The notes under the pieces were generated by a model. That model did no database searches and had not been told where the DNA came from. It saw only the letters and a list, made by a program, of their open reading frames with translations. The translations under genes and the position numbers were made by a program. DNA of 64,000 nt. Source: Kitagawia praeruptora. Taxonomy: Eukaryota > Streptophyta > Magnoliopsida > Apiales > Apiaceae. Below, one piece after another: positions 32,957 to 45,100 of the stretch. The stretch is from assembly GCA_037693485.1 (NCBI GenBank), contig CM075346.1:98314501-98378500 (forward strand), given 5' to 3'. Position 1 is the stretch's first letter. Each line of letters starts with the position of its first letter.

Positions 32957-34823
32957 TAGTATGCATGTATATAAATCTTGTTATTATTGTAAAATATTGG
33001 GTACTTATTTGTAATTGTGTAGTTTAATACTGGACCAAGCCATGTGTCATGAATCTGGGCTTTAAGGCCCATTTTCCCTTTTATGCATGTTGGTATTTGT
33101 TGAAATGTAAAAGGAATAAAATAAATGATTATTGTACCATGTTTTAGTTTCACTGTCGGTAGCAGAATATGGCCAGGACTTGTTATATTGTTTAGTCCGT
33201 AACTTCTGTTTGGTTTGGTCTATTTAATAATAGGATCAGTTCAAGCAATTATTTTCGATATTTTGAATCGACTTTGAGGTAAGTACTTTTGACTTACTTT
33301 TAATTTTCGAAAAGTATATTTTGATTCTGCAACTTTTTATTTTCGTATAAGATATAAGATATTATTTTGAATTGTAAAAGATATAAGAATTCTGTTTTGA
33401 ACTTTATAAGATATAAGTATTTGATTTTAGAACCCAGTCTCTACGTTTCGAACCCGTTCGTAATTTACGCTATAGTTCCGGAACTAGACTTAGATACCCT
33501 TAGTAGGCGCACAAGTGTGCAACTTTAGATACCTATTAAGGGCGCGTAATTATTGAACTTTAGATGCCGGTCACTGACAAAGTGTGGCCGTAGAGCAAGA
33601 CTGTGGTATTTTCGATTTTCGTTTCGTTTTATTTCTGTTTTCTGCTTCTGCGTCTGTTTTAAATTCTGGATTTTTGAAATTATAAACTTTGGGTTGGAAT
33701 TATTTTCGCAAAGGTTTTGCAAACTTATATTTGATTTTGAAAATTGTTTTATTAAAACGCCCATTGATTTTAAGAACATTTGTTAGTCAATTTGTACTTG
33801 CTGAGCTGTGTAGCTCATTCGTTTCTAATATTTCAGGTTTCAGTCTTGGAAGCTTAATGAGAATAAGGATGTGAATTTTGTGGACTTTCGTGCTAGCTGT
33901 TAGATGTCTTTATTGGATTAGACTCTTTACATTATTAGAATAAAGATTGTTATTGAATATTGGATTTATGGAGCTGCGTCTCCGATTTAATGATTTTGAA
34001 TTATCGAATTTGACCGATGCTTTGACTTTGTGGAATAATTTGGTTTATTTGAATAAAGTTTCGATTTTATTTTAGTTTCGTAATTAGATTTAATATCTCG
34101 AAAAGTCGGGATGTTACATTCCACGTAGCGGTATTGTCTCTGCTTACTCTTAGTTAGGCGTGGCAATTTCGGGTTTTGGGTCGGGTTCGTATCGGGTTAG
34201 ATTGCACCTGCTTATTTCGGGTTGATTTTTTTCTAACCCTAAGCCGTACCTACCGGGTTTGTGTCGTGTTTCGGGTAATTTTGGGTTTCACCACCTCAAT
34301 TCTTTTTTAGAGTGATTGAAAATATACTCTTATATTATTTATATTCCCTCTATCCAGATTTATAAGGGATGATTGCTTTTGCAGAAATTTTAAGAAAAAA
34401 CAGTTTATTTCTCTTTCATTGCATGTAAACATTACAATTCAAATATATAATATGTACTGTACCCATTTTGTGAGGTGTAAAAAAGGCATGCCATATAGAA
34501 AATATTGTTATTACTATTAAATAATTATAAATTAAGTAGCGAGTCTCTGGGTGTTGGTCCCATATATCACAAATTTAATCTAATTGGTCCAAAATATCAC
34601 ATCTTAAAAAATTGGCCCTAAATATCACTCCATAACAAAACTTCATCTAGCGTTTTAATTTTTTTATAACAACGCTACTTCGTATATCGTCTATGACCTG
34701 TACAATAAAATTAAACTATGCATTGTCTTACGTTTCAGGAGACATGGGATGCTATGGCGTTTTCATTGCTTTTTATTGAAATCAAAAAGAAATCCTCTCT
34801 CTGGCCCACACACGTGGGTTTCC

Positions 34824-35804
34824 TGTTAGGAATATGTTGTAGTTGATGATAACTTAACATTCAAGCAAAATTGTATAAGTCAAGTTTTGTAACTGTCAAC
34901 GGATAAGACTTTATAACTATTCGTTGACAGGTAGCTCATCAACGGATGAGGTTTTGTAGCATACTGCAATATCTCTATTTATCAGTTGATAGTGTTTTTG
35001 TTCAGAGTCATGTTGACCATCAATGGATAGGTAGAATAGGGTAGCCAATTGTAAATAAGCTATGCTATGTAATTCTGTCTAAGTGAAAGTGTATCAACGG
35101 ATAAGAACAGGGCTCTATCAACGGATACAACTCAAATCTACTCGATCAACGGATAAAGCTCAAACTACCGTCAACGGATAATTGTGCACAACATCAACGG
35201 ATAATCATTTTCACTTTATCCTATGCTAGCTGGGAATTAGCAGTTGATAAGGACAGGTTTGACTGACAGATCACATGGGTTGATAGTAGGTATAAAAAGC
35301 AGTATGGCAGCCATGCTTTGGAAACACAGAAGAAAGAAGCATTCCATTTACACAGTACATACAAGAAAGGTGTAGGGGACATATCTGTTCATAAGGACAA
35401 CCTTTCGGCTACATGTGGATTTGGAGTGGAGTAGCAAGTCAACTTGAATTAGATTAATATTATCTTATTCCTGTAGCACTTGTAAAATTGAGATATATAA
35501 CTAAGTGTAGCAACTCGTTAGACAGCAAGAAAAAAGACATATTTGCTTAGGGTTTCTTGAATATTCTTAGAAGCAAAGAGTTGTAAAACAGAAGCTGTGT
35601 ACATTTGTATCACAGGGTTTTCTTCAAATAAAAGTCTCAGGTGGTACATTTAACCACCTGATTTTTTATGTGTTTGTGAACCATTTCTATTCAGCAATTA
35701 TTTCTCTATAGATTTCTGTGGTTTTTATCAGAAATTTATAACTATCAAGAATTGTATTCAACCCCCCTTCTACAATTATACAAGTGTGTAATCTGGGAAT
35801 AACA
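34824..35804 (+). repeat. 5' LTR of Sirevirus A
   Basis: TATA box TATAAAAA is at 35291-35298. The upstream half carries at least six exact TCAACGGATA copies (34896, 35094, 35118, 35145, 35171, 35194) plus variants such as TCAACGGATG (34937) and the reverse form CGTTGACAG. These lie where transcription factor sites would be expected. Confidence 0.95.
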
Positions 35805-35806
35805 AT

Positions 35807-35818
35807 TTGTATCAGAGC
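35807..35818 (+). other. Primer binding site of Sirevirus A
   Basis: TTGTATCAGAGC, two bases after the LTR, matches the initiator tRNA site TGGTATCAGAGC except at its second base. Confidence 0.75.
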
Positions 35819-35863
35819 AAGCTTTTAATATAATTGAAGTTTAAAGATCAACACACTTCCAAC

Positions 35864-38272
35864 ATGTCTAAGAAGGATTATGGAGTGAAGATACCGGTTC
35901 TTGATAGGGAAAATTACTTTCACTGGAAAGTAAAAATGCATCTACATCTCATGTCTATTGATGTAGGTTTTGTAGATTGCATTGAGAAGGGTCCTCATGT
36001 TCCAATGAAGGCTGCTTCGAGAGTTGGTCTTGCTGCAGATGCACCAGACACGTACATCCCAAAACCTGTTTCTGAGTGGAGTACTGAGGATGTTGCAGAA
36101 GTTCATAAAGATAAAAAGACCATGAATATTCTGTTTAATGGTTTAGAAACAGACATGGTTGACAATGTTATCAACTGTACTACCACCAAGGAAGTATGGG
36201 ACATTGTTCAAACCCTTTGTGAAGGTACATAACAGGTAAGGGAAAACAAGATGCAGCTACTAATCCAACAGTATGAGCACTTCCATTTCAAGAATGGAGA
36301 GACATTGAATGACACATTTAGTAGATTTCAAAAGCTACTGAATGGCTTGAAACTGTATGGAAGAATCTACCAAGTGAAAGATTCTAATCTCAAATTTCTG
36401 AGATCACTGCCCAAAGAGTGGAAGCCTATGACTGTTTCTCTAAGAAACACTCAAGAGTACAAGTCATTTACTCTTGAAAGGCTCTATGGAACTTTAAAGA
36501 CATATGAACTAGAAATGGAGCAGGATGAAGAAATTGAGAAGGCCCAAAAGAAAAGTGGGTCAGTTGCACTTGTTGCCAACTTGGAGCAGAAGGAGGAAAA
36601 GAGGACTGAAGCTGCTAAATCTACACCAAACAGGGAGGTTTGTGAAGGTAGAGCAGAATCAAGCAAAAGCAAGGAAAAGATGTCTGAAGAAATGAGTGTC
36701 CTACAGCAGGATGAATTGGATGAGATAGATGAGCATTTAGCCTTTCTATCTAGGAGATTCTCTAAGCTAAAATTCAGAAGAAACTCTGCGGTGGCCAAGC
36801 CATTTAACAAGGATTTTTCTACAAGCAATTATGTGGATAAATCCAAAATTAAATGCTACAATTGTGGAATTGCTGGTCACATGATAAGTGAATGCAGAAA
36901 GCCTAGATCTGAGAACAAGGGAAAGCCAACTGAAACTGTTGACTACAAGAAGAAATATTTTGATCTTCTCAGACAGAAAGGAAAGGCATTCATGACCCAA
37001 GAGTATGACTGGGCTGCTGATGGAAATCATTCTGATGATGATGCTGAGTTTGTCAACCTTGCATTAATGGCTGATTCTGAGCAGGAAGCAAGTTCAGCTA
37101 GCAATCAGGTATTTTCTACTAATCTCTCTGAGCTCACCAAAGAGGAATGCAATAGTGTTATAGATGATATGTCTACTGAACTATATCACTTGAGTGTTAC
37201 TCTTAAATCACTTACTAAAGAGAACAATAGGATTAAAGAAACTAATCAGTTCTTAAGTGATAGAAATGCAGTCCTAGAAATTCAATTTCTAGAATTTGAG
37301 AAAATGAGAGTTGATTGCAATGATGCTAAACGTGAACTTGAAGCTGTGTTAAAAAGAGAACTGATTTTAAGAGACCAGCTTGAAAAAGAACAAGGAATAA
37401 TTGATAAATTTCAAAGTTGTAGGAATATTTCTCAAAACATAATAGAAGTCCAGGGAATAGAATCATTTGTGAGGGATACCTGGACTCAAAAGAAAAAGGA
37501 GCTAGAACCTTGCCTTGAGGATCTAGAGACTAATTGTGAATCAACGGATAGTGATCATCCGTTGACAGATGAACCATCAACAGATGAGAGGTATCCGTCG
37601 ACTAGCAAAAAGTCTGTTAGTAAGAAGGAACTCAAGAAACTGAATAATCAGTATGGTCCAGTAGCCAAGAACTTTGTTTCTGGTGAAAGTAGCCAAGCCA
37701 AATCAAGTGAGAAGGCTAAGGCAGGTGATTTACTTAACAAAAAGGCTGTTGGTAAATCAGTTAATGAAAAGGTAGAGACTGAGGGTAAAAAGAAAAAGAA
37801 CAGAAATGGTAAGATAGGCATTAACAAGAAAAACAATTATTCTCCTGACAAGTTTGCTCCTAGGAAAACTTGTGGTAATTGCAATAGTGTCAATCACCTA
37901 TCTTCTAATTGCAAGTCTGTTAAAAGGACTCCTGTTCATGTACCTCAATCTATGCCAAGTATGCCTGCAATGCCTGTTATGCCTGGTTTGTATCAGAATG
38001 CTAGTTTTTCAAATCCATATGTGAACATGCCATATGTGCCTAATCCTTATTTTCAATCTGTGAATATGCCACAAATGTCATGGAGCATTCCTAGCATGGA
38101 TAATGTGTATGCCAATTTTTCACAAATGCATGCATCAAATATTTATGCAAATGAGCATCTGTCAAAACCTATCACTCAAGCATCTACACCCAAAGTGAAG
38201 ATTGCTAAGAGTGTAAAACCAAAGGCTAACAAGAAAGGACCCAAGGAAACTTGGGTACCAAAATCAACTTGA
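35864..38272 (+). pseudogene. gag: Sirevirus A gag with a premature stop
   Basis: The Met at 35864 (MSKKDYGVKIPVLDREN) opens a copia-type gag. The N-terminal part (NYFHWKVKMHLHL) resembles DUF4219 and the next part the UBN2 domain (LIQQYEHFHFKNGE...FSRFQKLLNGLK). A TAA at 36230-36232 interrupts the same frame between these parts, after LCEGT. Later come CCHC knuckle CYNCGIAGHMISEC, a long coiled coil (about 37120-37400), a basic linker and a second knuckle CGNCNSVNHLSSNC. The segment at 37541-37605 is built from the TCAACGGATA motif and its reverse. The frame ends at TGA 38270-38272, with pol in another frame. Gag forms the particle and binds RNA. Confidence 0.9.
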
Positions 38273-41200
38273 TTTGTATTTTGGATTGTGTGCAGGGAAA
38301 TAAGAGGAATCTATGGTACCTAGACAGTGGATGTTCTAGGCATATGACAGGAGATTCAACCCTGCTCACAGAGTTCAAGGAGGAAGCTGGCCCTAGAATT
38401 ACCTTTGGAGATGATAGCAAATGATATACTAAGGGATATGGCTTGATTACAAAGGACAATGTCATCATTGAAGAAGTGGCTTTAGTTGAAGGTTTGAAGC
38501 ACAATTTGCTGAGTGTCAGTCAGATTTGTGACAAAGACTATGAAGTAAAGTTCACTAAAGAAGCCTGTGTTGTTTCTACCAAGGAAAACAACAATGTGGT
38601 TCTGATAGGCTTTAGAAAAGGAAATGTTTACATAGCTGACTTCAACTCAGTATGCTCAGAATCCATTACTTGTCTCTTCAGCAAAGCAAGCAAGGATGAG
38701 AGTTGGCTATGGCATAAAAAGCTGTCTCATTTAAATTTTAAAGTCATGAATGATTTGGTAAGAAAGGATCTTGCTAGAGGAATCCCTCAATTGGAGTTCA
38801 TCAAAGATGGATTGTGTGATGCCTACCAATTAGGGAAGCAAAAAAAATCATCCTTCAAGAGCAAGACAGAGTCATCCATTGTTAAGCCCCTTCAATTGCT
38901 GCATATGGACTTATTTGGTCCAGTAAATGTCATGTCCATTTCAAAGAAGAAATACTGCCTGGTGATTGTGGATGATTTTTCTAAGTTTTCATGGACCTTC
39001 TTTCTGCACTCCAAAGATTGTGCAAGTGAAATCATCATCAATCATCTCAGACTAGTAAACAATGGTTCTGAAGTAAAAGTACAAAGAATCAGGAGTGACA
39101 ATGGCACTGAATTCAAAAATTCCACAATGAAGATTTTCTGTGAAGAGAATGGAATTGTCCATGAGTTTTCTGCTGCTAGAACACCTCAACAAAATGGGGT
39201 TGTTGAAAGGAAAAACAGAACTCTCATTGAAGCAGCTAGAACAATGTTAAGTGAATCAAGATTGCCAACATATTTTTGGGCTGAAGCTGTCAACACTGCC
39301 TGCTTCACTCAGAATATTTCCTTGATCAATCAAGCTAGAGGAATGACTCCTTATCAATTATTCACCAACAAGAAACCAACGTTAGCTTTTCTTCATGTCT
39401 TTGGATGTAAGTGTTTTGTGCTAAGAAATCGTGGAGATAACTTGGGCAAATTTGAAGCAAAGGCAGATGAAGCTATCTTTGTTGGATATGCAACAGGGAA
39501 AGCCTATAGAGTCTACAATCTAAGAACCAACATTGTTATGGAATCTGTACATGTTGTGTTTGATGATCAAAAGATTCTAGGTCTAAATGATGAAGGCTTC
39601 CATGAAAAGTTGAGATTTGAGAATGAGGTAGAAGGAAGAATGTACATTGATGATGATGAGGAAAATGAAGATCATGGCCTTGGAAATTCACCTAGAGTTG
39701 TTGGTCCAACTAGAAGTGATGCTAACACTGGAAATGAAGCATCCGTTGACAGTCATACTAGATCATCAGATGCATCCGTTGACAGGCATTCTCATGTATC
39801 CGTCGACAGGCAAAATGGAGCATCCGTTGATAGACAAAATGATGCATCTGTTGACAGTCAACTTCATAACTCCTCAAGGACAACAAACTCAGGGGGAGTT
39901 TCTCAAAGTCAAAACTCAATATCCAATCAACAATATCATGCTCACGTAGATGAAGCAACCTCATCTAGATCAAACCTTCCACCTTCAAGAAAATGGACCA
40001 GAGATCATCCTTTTGAGTTAATCATTGGTGACTCAAACTCAAGAGTCCAAACTAGGAGGGCCACACAAGAAGAATGCCTATACAGTAGTTTCCTGTCTCA
40101 AGAGGAACCTAAGAAAGTGGAGGATGCCCTTCTAGATCCAGATTGGGTCTTAGCAATGCAAGAAGAGCTAAACCAATTTGAGAGAAATGAAGTATGGAAG
40201 CTTGTGCCCAAACCTGATGATAGAGGTATCATAGGTACCAAATGGGTTCTCAAGAATAAGACTGATGAAAATGACATAATTGTGAGGAATAAAGCTAGAT
40301 TAGTGGCAAAGGGCTATTCTCAAGAAGAAGGAATAGATTTTGATGAAACTTTTGCTCCAGTGGCAAGACTTGAGGCCATCAGAATTTTCCTAGCCTATGC
40401 AGCACATGCCAACTTCAAAGTCTATCAGATGGATGTTAAAAGTGCCTTTCTAAATGGGGAACTGCAAGAAGAGGTATATGTCCATCAACCTCCTGGCTTT
40501 GAAGATCCAGAATTTCCAGATTATGTATATCTTCTCTTGAAAGCACTTTATGGTTTGAAGCAAGCACCAAGAGCCTGGTATGACACTTTATCTCAATTTC
40601 TTTTGGAGAATCACTTCACTAGAGGTACAGTAGATAAAACCTTATTTTATAGAAATGTCAATGGTTCTTCAATACTTGTTCAAATCTATGTAGATGATAT
40701 TATTTTTGGGTCTACAGATGAGAAGCTTTGCAAAAGGTTTGCCAAACTTATGCAAAGTAGGTATGAAATGAGCATGATGGGTGAATTTACTTACTTTCTT
40801 GGTTTACAAGTAAAGCAAGTCAATGAGGGAATTTTCATAAGTCAAACAAAATATATTTATGATCTTTTAAAGAAATTTGACTTAATGGATTGTGCCTCTG
40901 CAAAAACACCTATGGCCACTGCAACTAAGCTTGAGTTGAATACTAAGGAAAAATCTGTGGACATCTCAAGCTATAGAGGCATGGTAGGCTCACTTCTATA
41001 TCTAACAGCTAGTAGACCTGATATAATGTTTTCCACATGTCTTTGTGCTAGATTTCAAGCTGACCCTAGAGAGTCTCACTTGATTGCTATTAATAGAATT
41101 TTCAGGTATCTCAAGGGAACACCAAACCTTGGCATTTGGTACCCAAGAGATTCTGGCTTTGATCTAATTGGCTATTCAGATGCAGACTATGCAGGTTGCA

Positions 41201-41631
41201 GAATTGATAGGAAAAGTACTACAGGCTCCTGTCAATTTCTAGGGAACAGGCTTGTGTCATGGTTCAGTAAGAAACAGAACTCAGTCACCACTTCTACAGC
41301 TGAAGCTGAGTACATTGCAGCTGGAAGTTGTTGTGTACAGATTCTTTGGATGAAAAATCAACTTATTGACTATGGTCTAAAAATTGAGAAGATTCCAATT
41401 TTCTATGACAACACTAGTGCTATTGCCATCACAGAGAATCCAGTGCAACATTCGAGAACCAAGCATATTGACATCAAATACCACTTCATTAGAGAGCATG
41501 TGATGAATGGTACAGTAGAAATGTACTTTGTGCCAAGTGAAATGCAGCTTGCAGATATCTTCACCAAGCCTCTTGATGAATCCTCATTCACAAGGTTGGT
41601 AGGTGAACTAGGTATGCTTAATTTTTCATAA
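38269..41631 (+). pseudogene. pol: Sirevirus A pol (protease, integrase, RT, RNase H), damaged
   Basis: The pol frame is -1 relative to gag. The protease motif WYLDSGCSRHMTGD is at 38314-38355, with Asp at 38323. A TGA at 38422-38424 then breaks the frame, which stays open to 41631. The GAG-pre-integrase finger keeps its His pair, but CDAYQ (38815-38829) has Tyr where Cys is expected. The integrase core retains MDLFGP, SDNGTEF and VVERKN (D, D, E). Reverse transcriptase has MDVKSAF and YVDD (40687-40698). RNase H has SDAD, STAEAEY and LADIFTKPL. A Ser/Asp/His linker at 39730-39880 consists of repeated ASVDRQ-like units encoded by the dispersed motif. This copy cannot make a complete enzyme. 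Confidence 0.92.
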
Positions 41632-42139
41632 TTCCTAGTGATATCTAATCATACTGTATTGCAGCTAGAAATGTGTTTTGATTTACTTGAGAATTAAAAA
41701 CTCTCAGAATCACTCTTAGCAGAAATTTTGTTTAAGGCAAAATTTGCTTATCAACGGATATCCTTTTATCCGTTGGTAGTATAAACACATTACTAGATTT
41801 TCGTATGTCAACGGATAACAGGTTGTCCACGTCATCGATGGATAAACTGTTTTCTCAACCGTCCAATCTTTATCCGTTGATATACATATTTTTTTTATAG
41901 CCGTTGGTAAACGTGTATAATTAGTCACGGCTGTACTTCTTTTCTTTTCATTTATTATCTGACAGTTACTTTTGTCCAATGGGGTAATTACTTTTAATTA
42001 TTTCATTTTTAATTCTTGGAAAATATAAAAGGCTGTCTTGTGCTCTCACATATCACCTTTATTCATTTTCAAGAATCTCATAAGTTCACTGCATCTTCTT
42101 CACTAAAACTCTCTCTGTAATAAAAGTTCAAACACTTCA
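41632..42139 (+). promoter_or_regulatory. Spacer with motif copies and likely internal promoter before the third ORF
   Basis: This holds several TCAACGGATA/TATCCGTTGA copies (about 41750-41885). TATAAAA follows at 42024-42030, then a pyrimidine-rich leader. The TATA box lies ~115 bp before the third ORF start at 42140, so a separate transcript is plausible. It resembles the LTR upstream region in combining the motif with a TATA box. Confidence 0.5.
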
Positions 42140-45100
42140 ATGACGCCTATTGTCAAGATGATGTCTTCCACTGGGTTTACCTATGAGAAGAACAATTTCG
42201 CAGCCTTTGTTGACACAGCGAACGCTCCAGAAGTATATCACATCATGATGAATTTCGTGAAGAAATGCAAACTGTCATATGCTATGACTGCCACCACTCC
42301 TCTAATCCATGAGGTAATTGAAGAGGTGTGGGCATCTGCTGAGTACAATGGCACAGACGGTACACTTGCTTTTTCTTTGAAGGGTAAAAATTATGTAGTT
42401 AATTCTGATGTGTTAACTGCTTGTTTAAAATTGCCTGAGAATAACTGTCTGAGTGTACCCAGTAATGCTGAAATTGTTACCATGCTTAATTCCATGAATT
42501 ATACCCTTAGTACTGAGAACTTAGGGAAAATTGTTAGGAAAGGTATGGTTAAAGAATGGAGTTATCTTTGTGATGCCTTCATTAAAACTTTTTCTGGCAA
42601 GATTAGTAACTTTGATGCTGTTACCAATTCCATGCTAGTTATGCTATGTATGCTTTTGACTGATAAATTCTATAATTTTGGCACACTAGTCATGTATGAG
42701 ATAGCAGCTAAATTAGGTAAAAAGGAAACTAGGAGCAAGAATGTTTATTTTGCTAGATTTTTTATGCTCTTAGCACTGCATGTATCTGAGAATGAGCTAT
42801 CCATTGCTAACCCGGATAGCAAGTTCAATTGTTTTGTTCAGGAGAAGAGAGTCCTCAGTGACTTGATTCGAATGAATCTGAATGCAGGAGTGCAATTGGT
42901 TTATCCACCAATTGTTCAGGTAGCTTCTAATCTTATTACTCCTATCTCTACTCAATTTCTTTGCCTTCCACTGTCACAATGGAGTCTGTAGTTGTGACCA
43001 AACAGGCTCCTACCCAAGTGACTAAATCCAAAATTCCAAAACCACAATCTAAAAGACAAACCTCAGGTGTCTCTCAAAAGGCACCTGTTGCAAAAACTAC
43101 CAAAACTCTTGAGGGGAGTGTGAAGGTGGTAGTGAGTGGTGAGGGACAGGGTGAACATCAAAGAAGCCCTAAGGATAAGGAAGGTGAGGCAGGTGCAACC
43201 AACATTTCAGTCTCTCAAAAGACTGGTAATGAACCATCAAGCCAAATTCTAGTTACATCCTCTCAACAGGGTGTGACTACTGATTTAAGTTCCATACCAG
43301 GAACACTGCACAAAAGGGCAAGAGACACAGACAACTCTCTCTCAAAAACCTATGGTAGAAGAGTAAAGTCCAAAATCATTGGGGAATCACAGGGTGCACA
43401 CACTGTACAGGAAACTGTACCTTCTCAAACTCAGTTTGATGTGACTTCAATAAATGTGGAGTCACAGCCTCTTGATCTTAACCTTCAAATCGATACATAT
43501 TTTGATCCACCATCACCAACTCCATCTCTGGATGTGGATATGATATCTACATCAATTCCTGATTCTCCATCTTTAAAATTCTTGGAGAAGCCCCACTCAA
43601 CAATTGGTGGTCATCATCTTTTAGATGATTTGTTGGGCCATCAATCTTCCATTCCTGAATTCACAACACTATCTGTGGCCTCTTCCTTAAAATCAATCAC
43701 CACAGATTCAGTGTTGGTTTTCACTTCAACGGATACTCGTTTTCCTTCATCAACGGATATCCTTCATTCGTTGACAAGTGTTTCTCCATCAACGGATATG
43801 TCTATAACTAATTATCCGTTGACAGCAATAGCTACTACATCAACAGATACACTTTATCCGTTGACAACTCTCTCTACCAATGCAAAATGTGACATTCCCA
43901 TGTCAACTGTGGAGGAGTTTGTAGTAGTTGAAACACTTTTAGGAATGAGGGAAGGGAGTGAGAGGCTGCCTTGTGAGCAGGCAAAAGGAGAGAAAAACAA
44001 TGAGAGGCTGACCATTTCTTTCGGTCAGGCAAAAGGAGAGCTAGAGAGTTCCACCTTAGTAGGTGAAGGTGAGGGTGTGAGAGGTGTGAGCCAGGGGGAG
44101 CCCCTGATGCAAGAAAAGAGAGATGAGAGGAGAGAAGGGACTACAGGAGAAATAAGGCAGGAAGATTCTGCCATTGCAAGTGAGTTAATGGAGGTTAATG
44201 AAGCTTCCACAGAGATGGAATTTAGACAAGAATATCAGTCAATTATTGACTCCATCTCCTTGGATCCTGAAACCTTTACTCATCCTGTTTCTGCCTATCA
44301 AGTCATGGCACAACAGGGCAATGTGGAGGCAGAGAAGGCAATGCACCTAGTGCACACCTCAGAATCTCTTCAAAGAGCAAAAGAAGCTTTACAAACCCTG
44401 TCTCCAAGTGCTGGAAGTGAAGAGTTTGGCAGTGATGACAGTCAAAGTTCAGATGGTGAAGAAATCAATGAAGAAGAAACTCCAGCATGGATGTTTACAA
44501 ATGCCACTGAACTTGGGGATCTCAATGTGGAAATCATGAAGCAATATCAATCTGCTAAGGCTGAGCACCAAACTGCAGACCCACAGAGAAAGACTGTTCT
44601 TGAGCAAGTCATGGCCTCCTTGAAATTACAAAAGATGCAATCTGTTATTCAAAGAACACAACAGGAGGAGGTCAAGTCTGCAATTAGAGATATGAAGATA
44701 GCACTAGATGCCAGGATTGAGGCACTAGCTCCTACTACCACTCAGAAGGTGCTTTCTAGCAAACTTCTCAAAGAAGATAGCCTGGCTAAGTCTGTTCAGC
44801 TTCTTTCCTCCAGAGTGGATAGTATGGAATCTCAAATGCACACTATCATTGCCAATCAATCAAAACAGACTCAACTACTGGAAATGCTACTTGCAGCTTC
44901 AACCCCAACCCTTGATGCTAACAAAAAGGGGGAGAAAATGAAAATGGGAACAAGCACAGAAGAGGCTGCAACATCTACTGGCCAATTTCAAGCTACCAGT
45001 AGTGAGATAGCACAGATTGAGGGGGAGCAACAGCCAATTGTAGTGGTCAATCCAACAGAGTTTGAGATAAAGGCTTCCCCTGTGAAGAAACAAGTGGCTT

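Larger units (their letters stand above)
13803..34118 (+). mobile_element. Tandem multimer of a gag-only Ty3/gypsy element (TR-GAG type): 4 LTRs, 3 internal regions
   Basis: LTRs are at 13803-16089, 17383-19658, 20952-23246 and 24539-34118, the last interrupted. They alternate with internal regions at 16090-17382, 19659-20951 and 23247-24538. Each internal region has an initiator-tRNA binding site, one gag ORF and a polypurine tract, and no pol. The array is flanked by TTCCA at 13798-13802 and 34119-34123, a 5-bp target duplication for the multimer as a whole. Only gag is encoded, so reverse transcriptase and integrase must come from a related autonomous element. Non-autonomous LTR elements carrying only gag are known in plants as TR-GAG. 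Confidence 0.93.
24539..34118 (+). repeat. LTR 4 of the gag-only array, split by two later insertions
   Basis: LTR sequence lies at 24539-24905 and continues at 31952-34118. Removing the Athila-like element, its duplicated CGTCC, the Stowaway MITE and its TA leaves 2274 bp, matching the other LTRs. Unlike LTRs 1-3 it ends TTACA, restoring the TG...CA termini. The TTA microsatellite has 7-8 units near 32587-32608. Confidence 0.92.
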
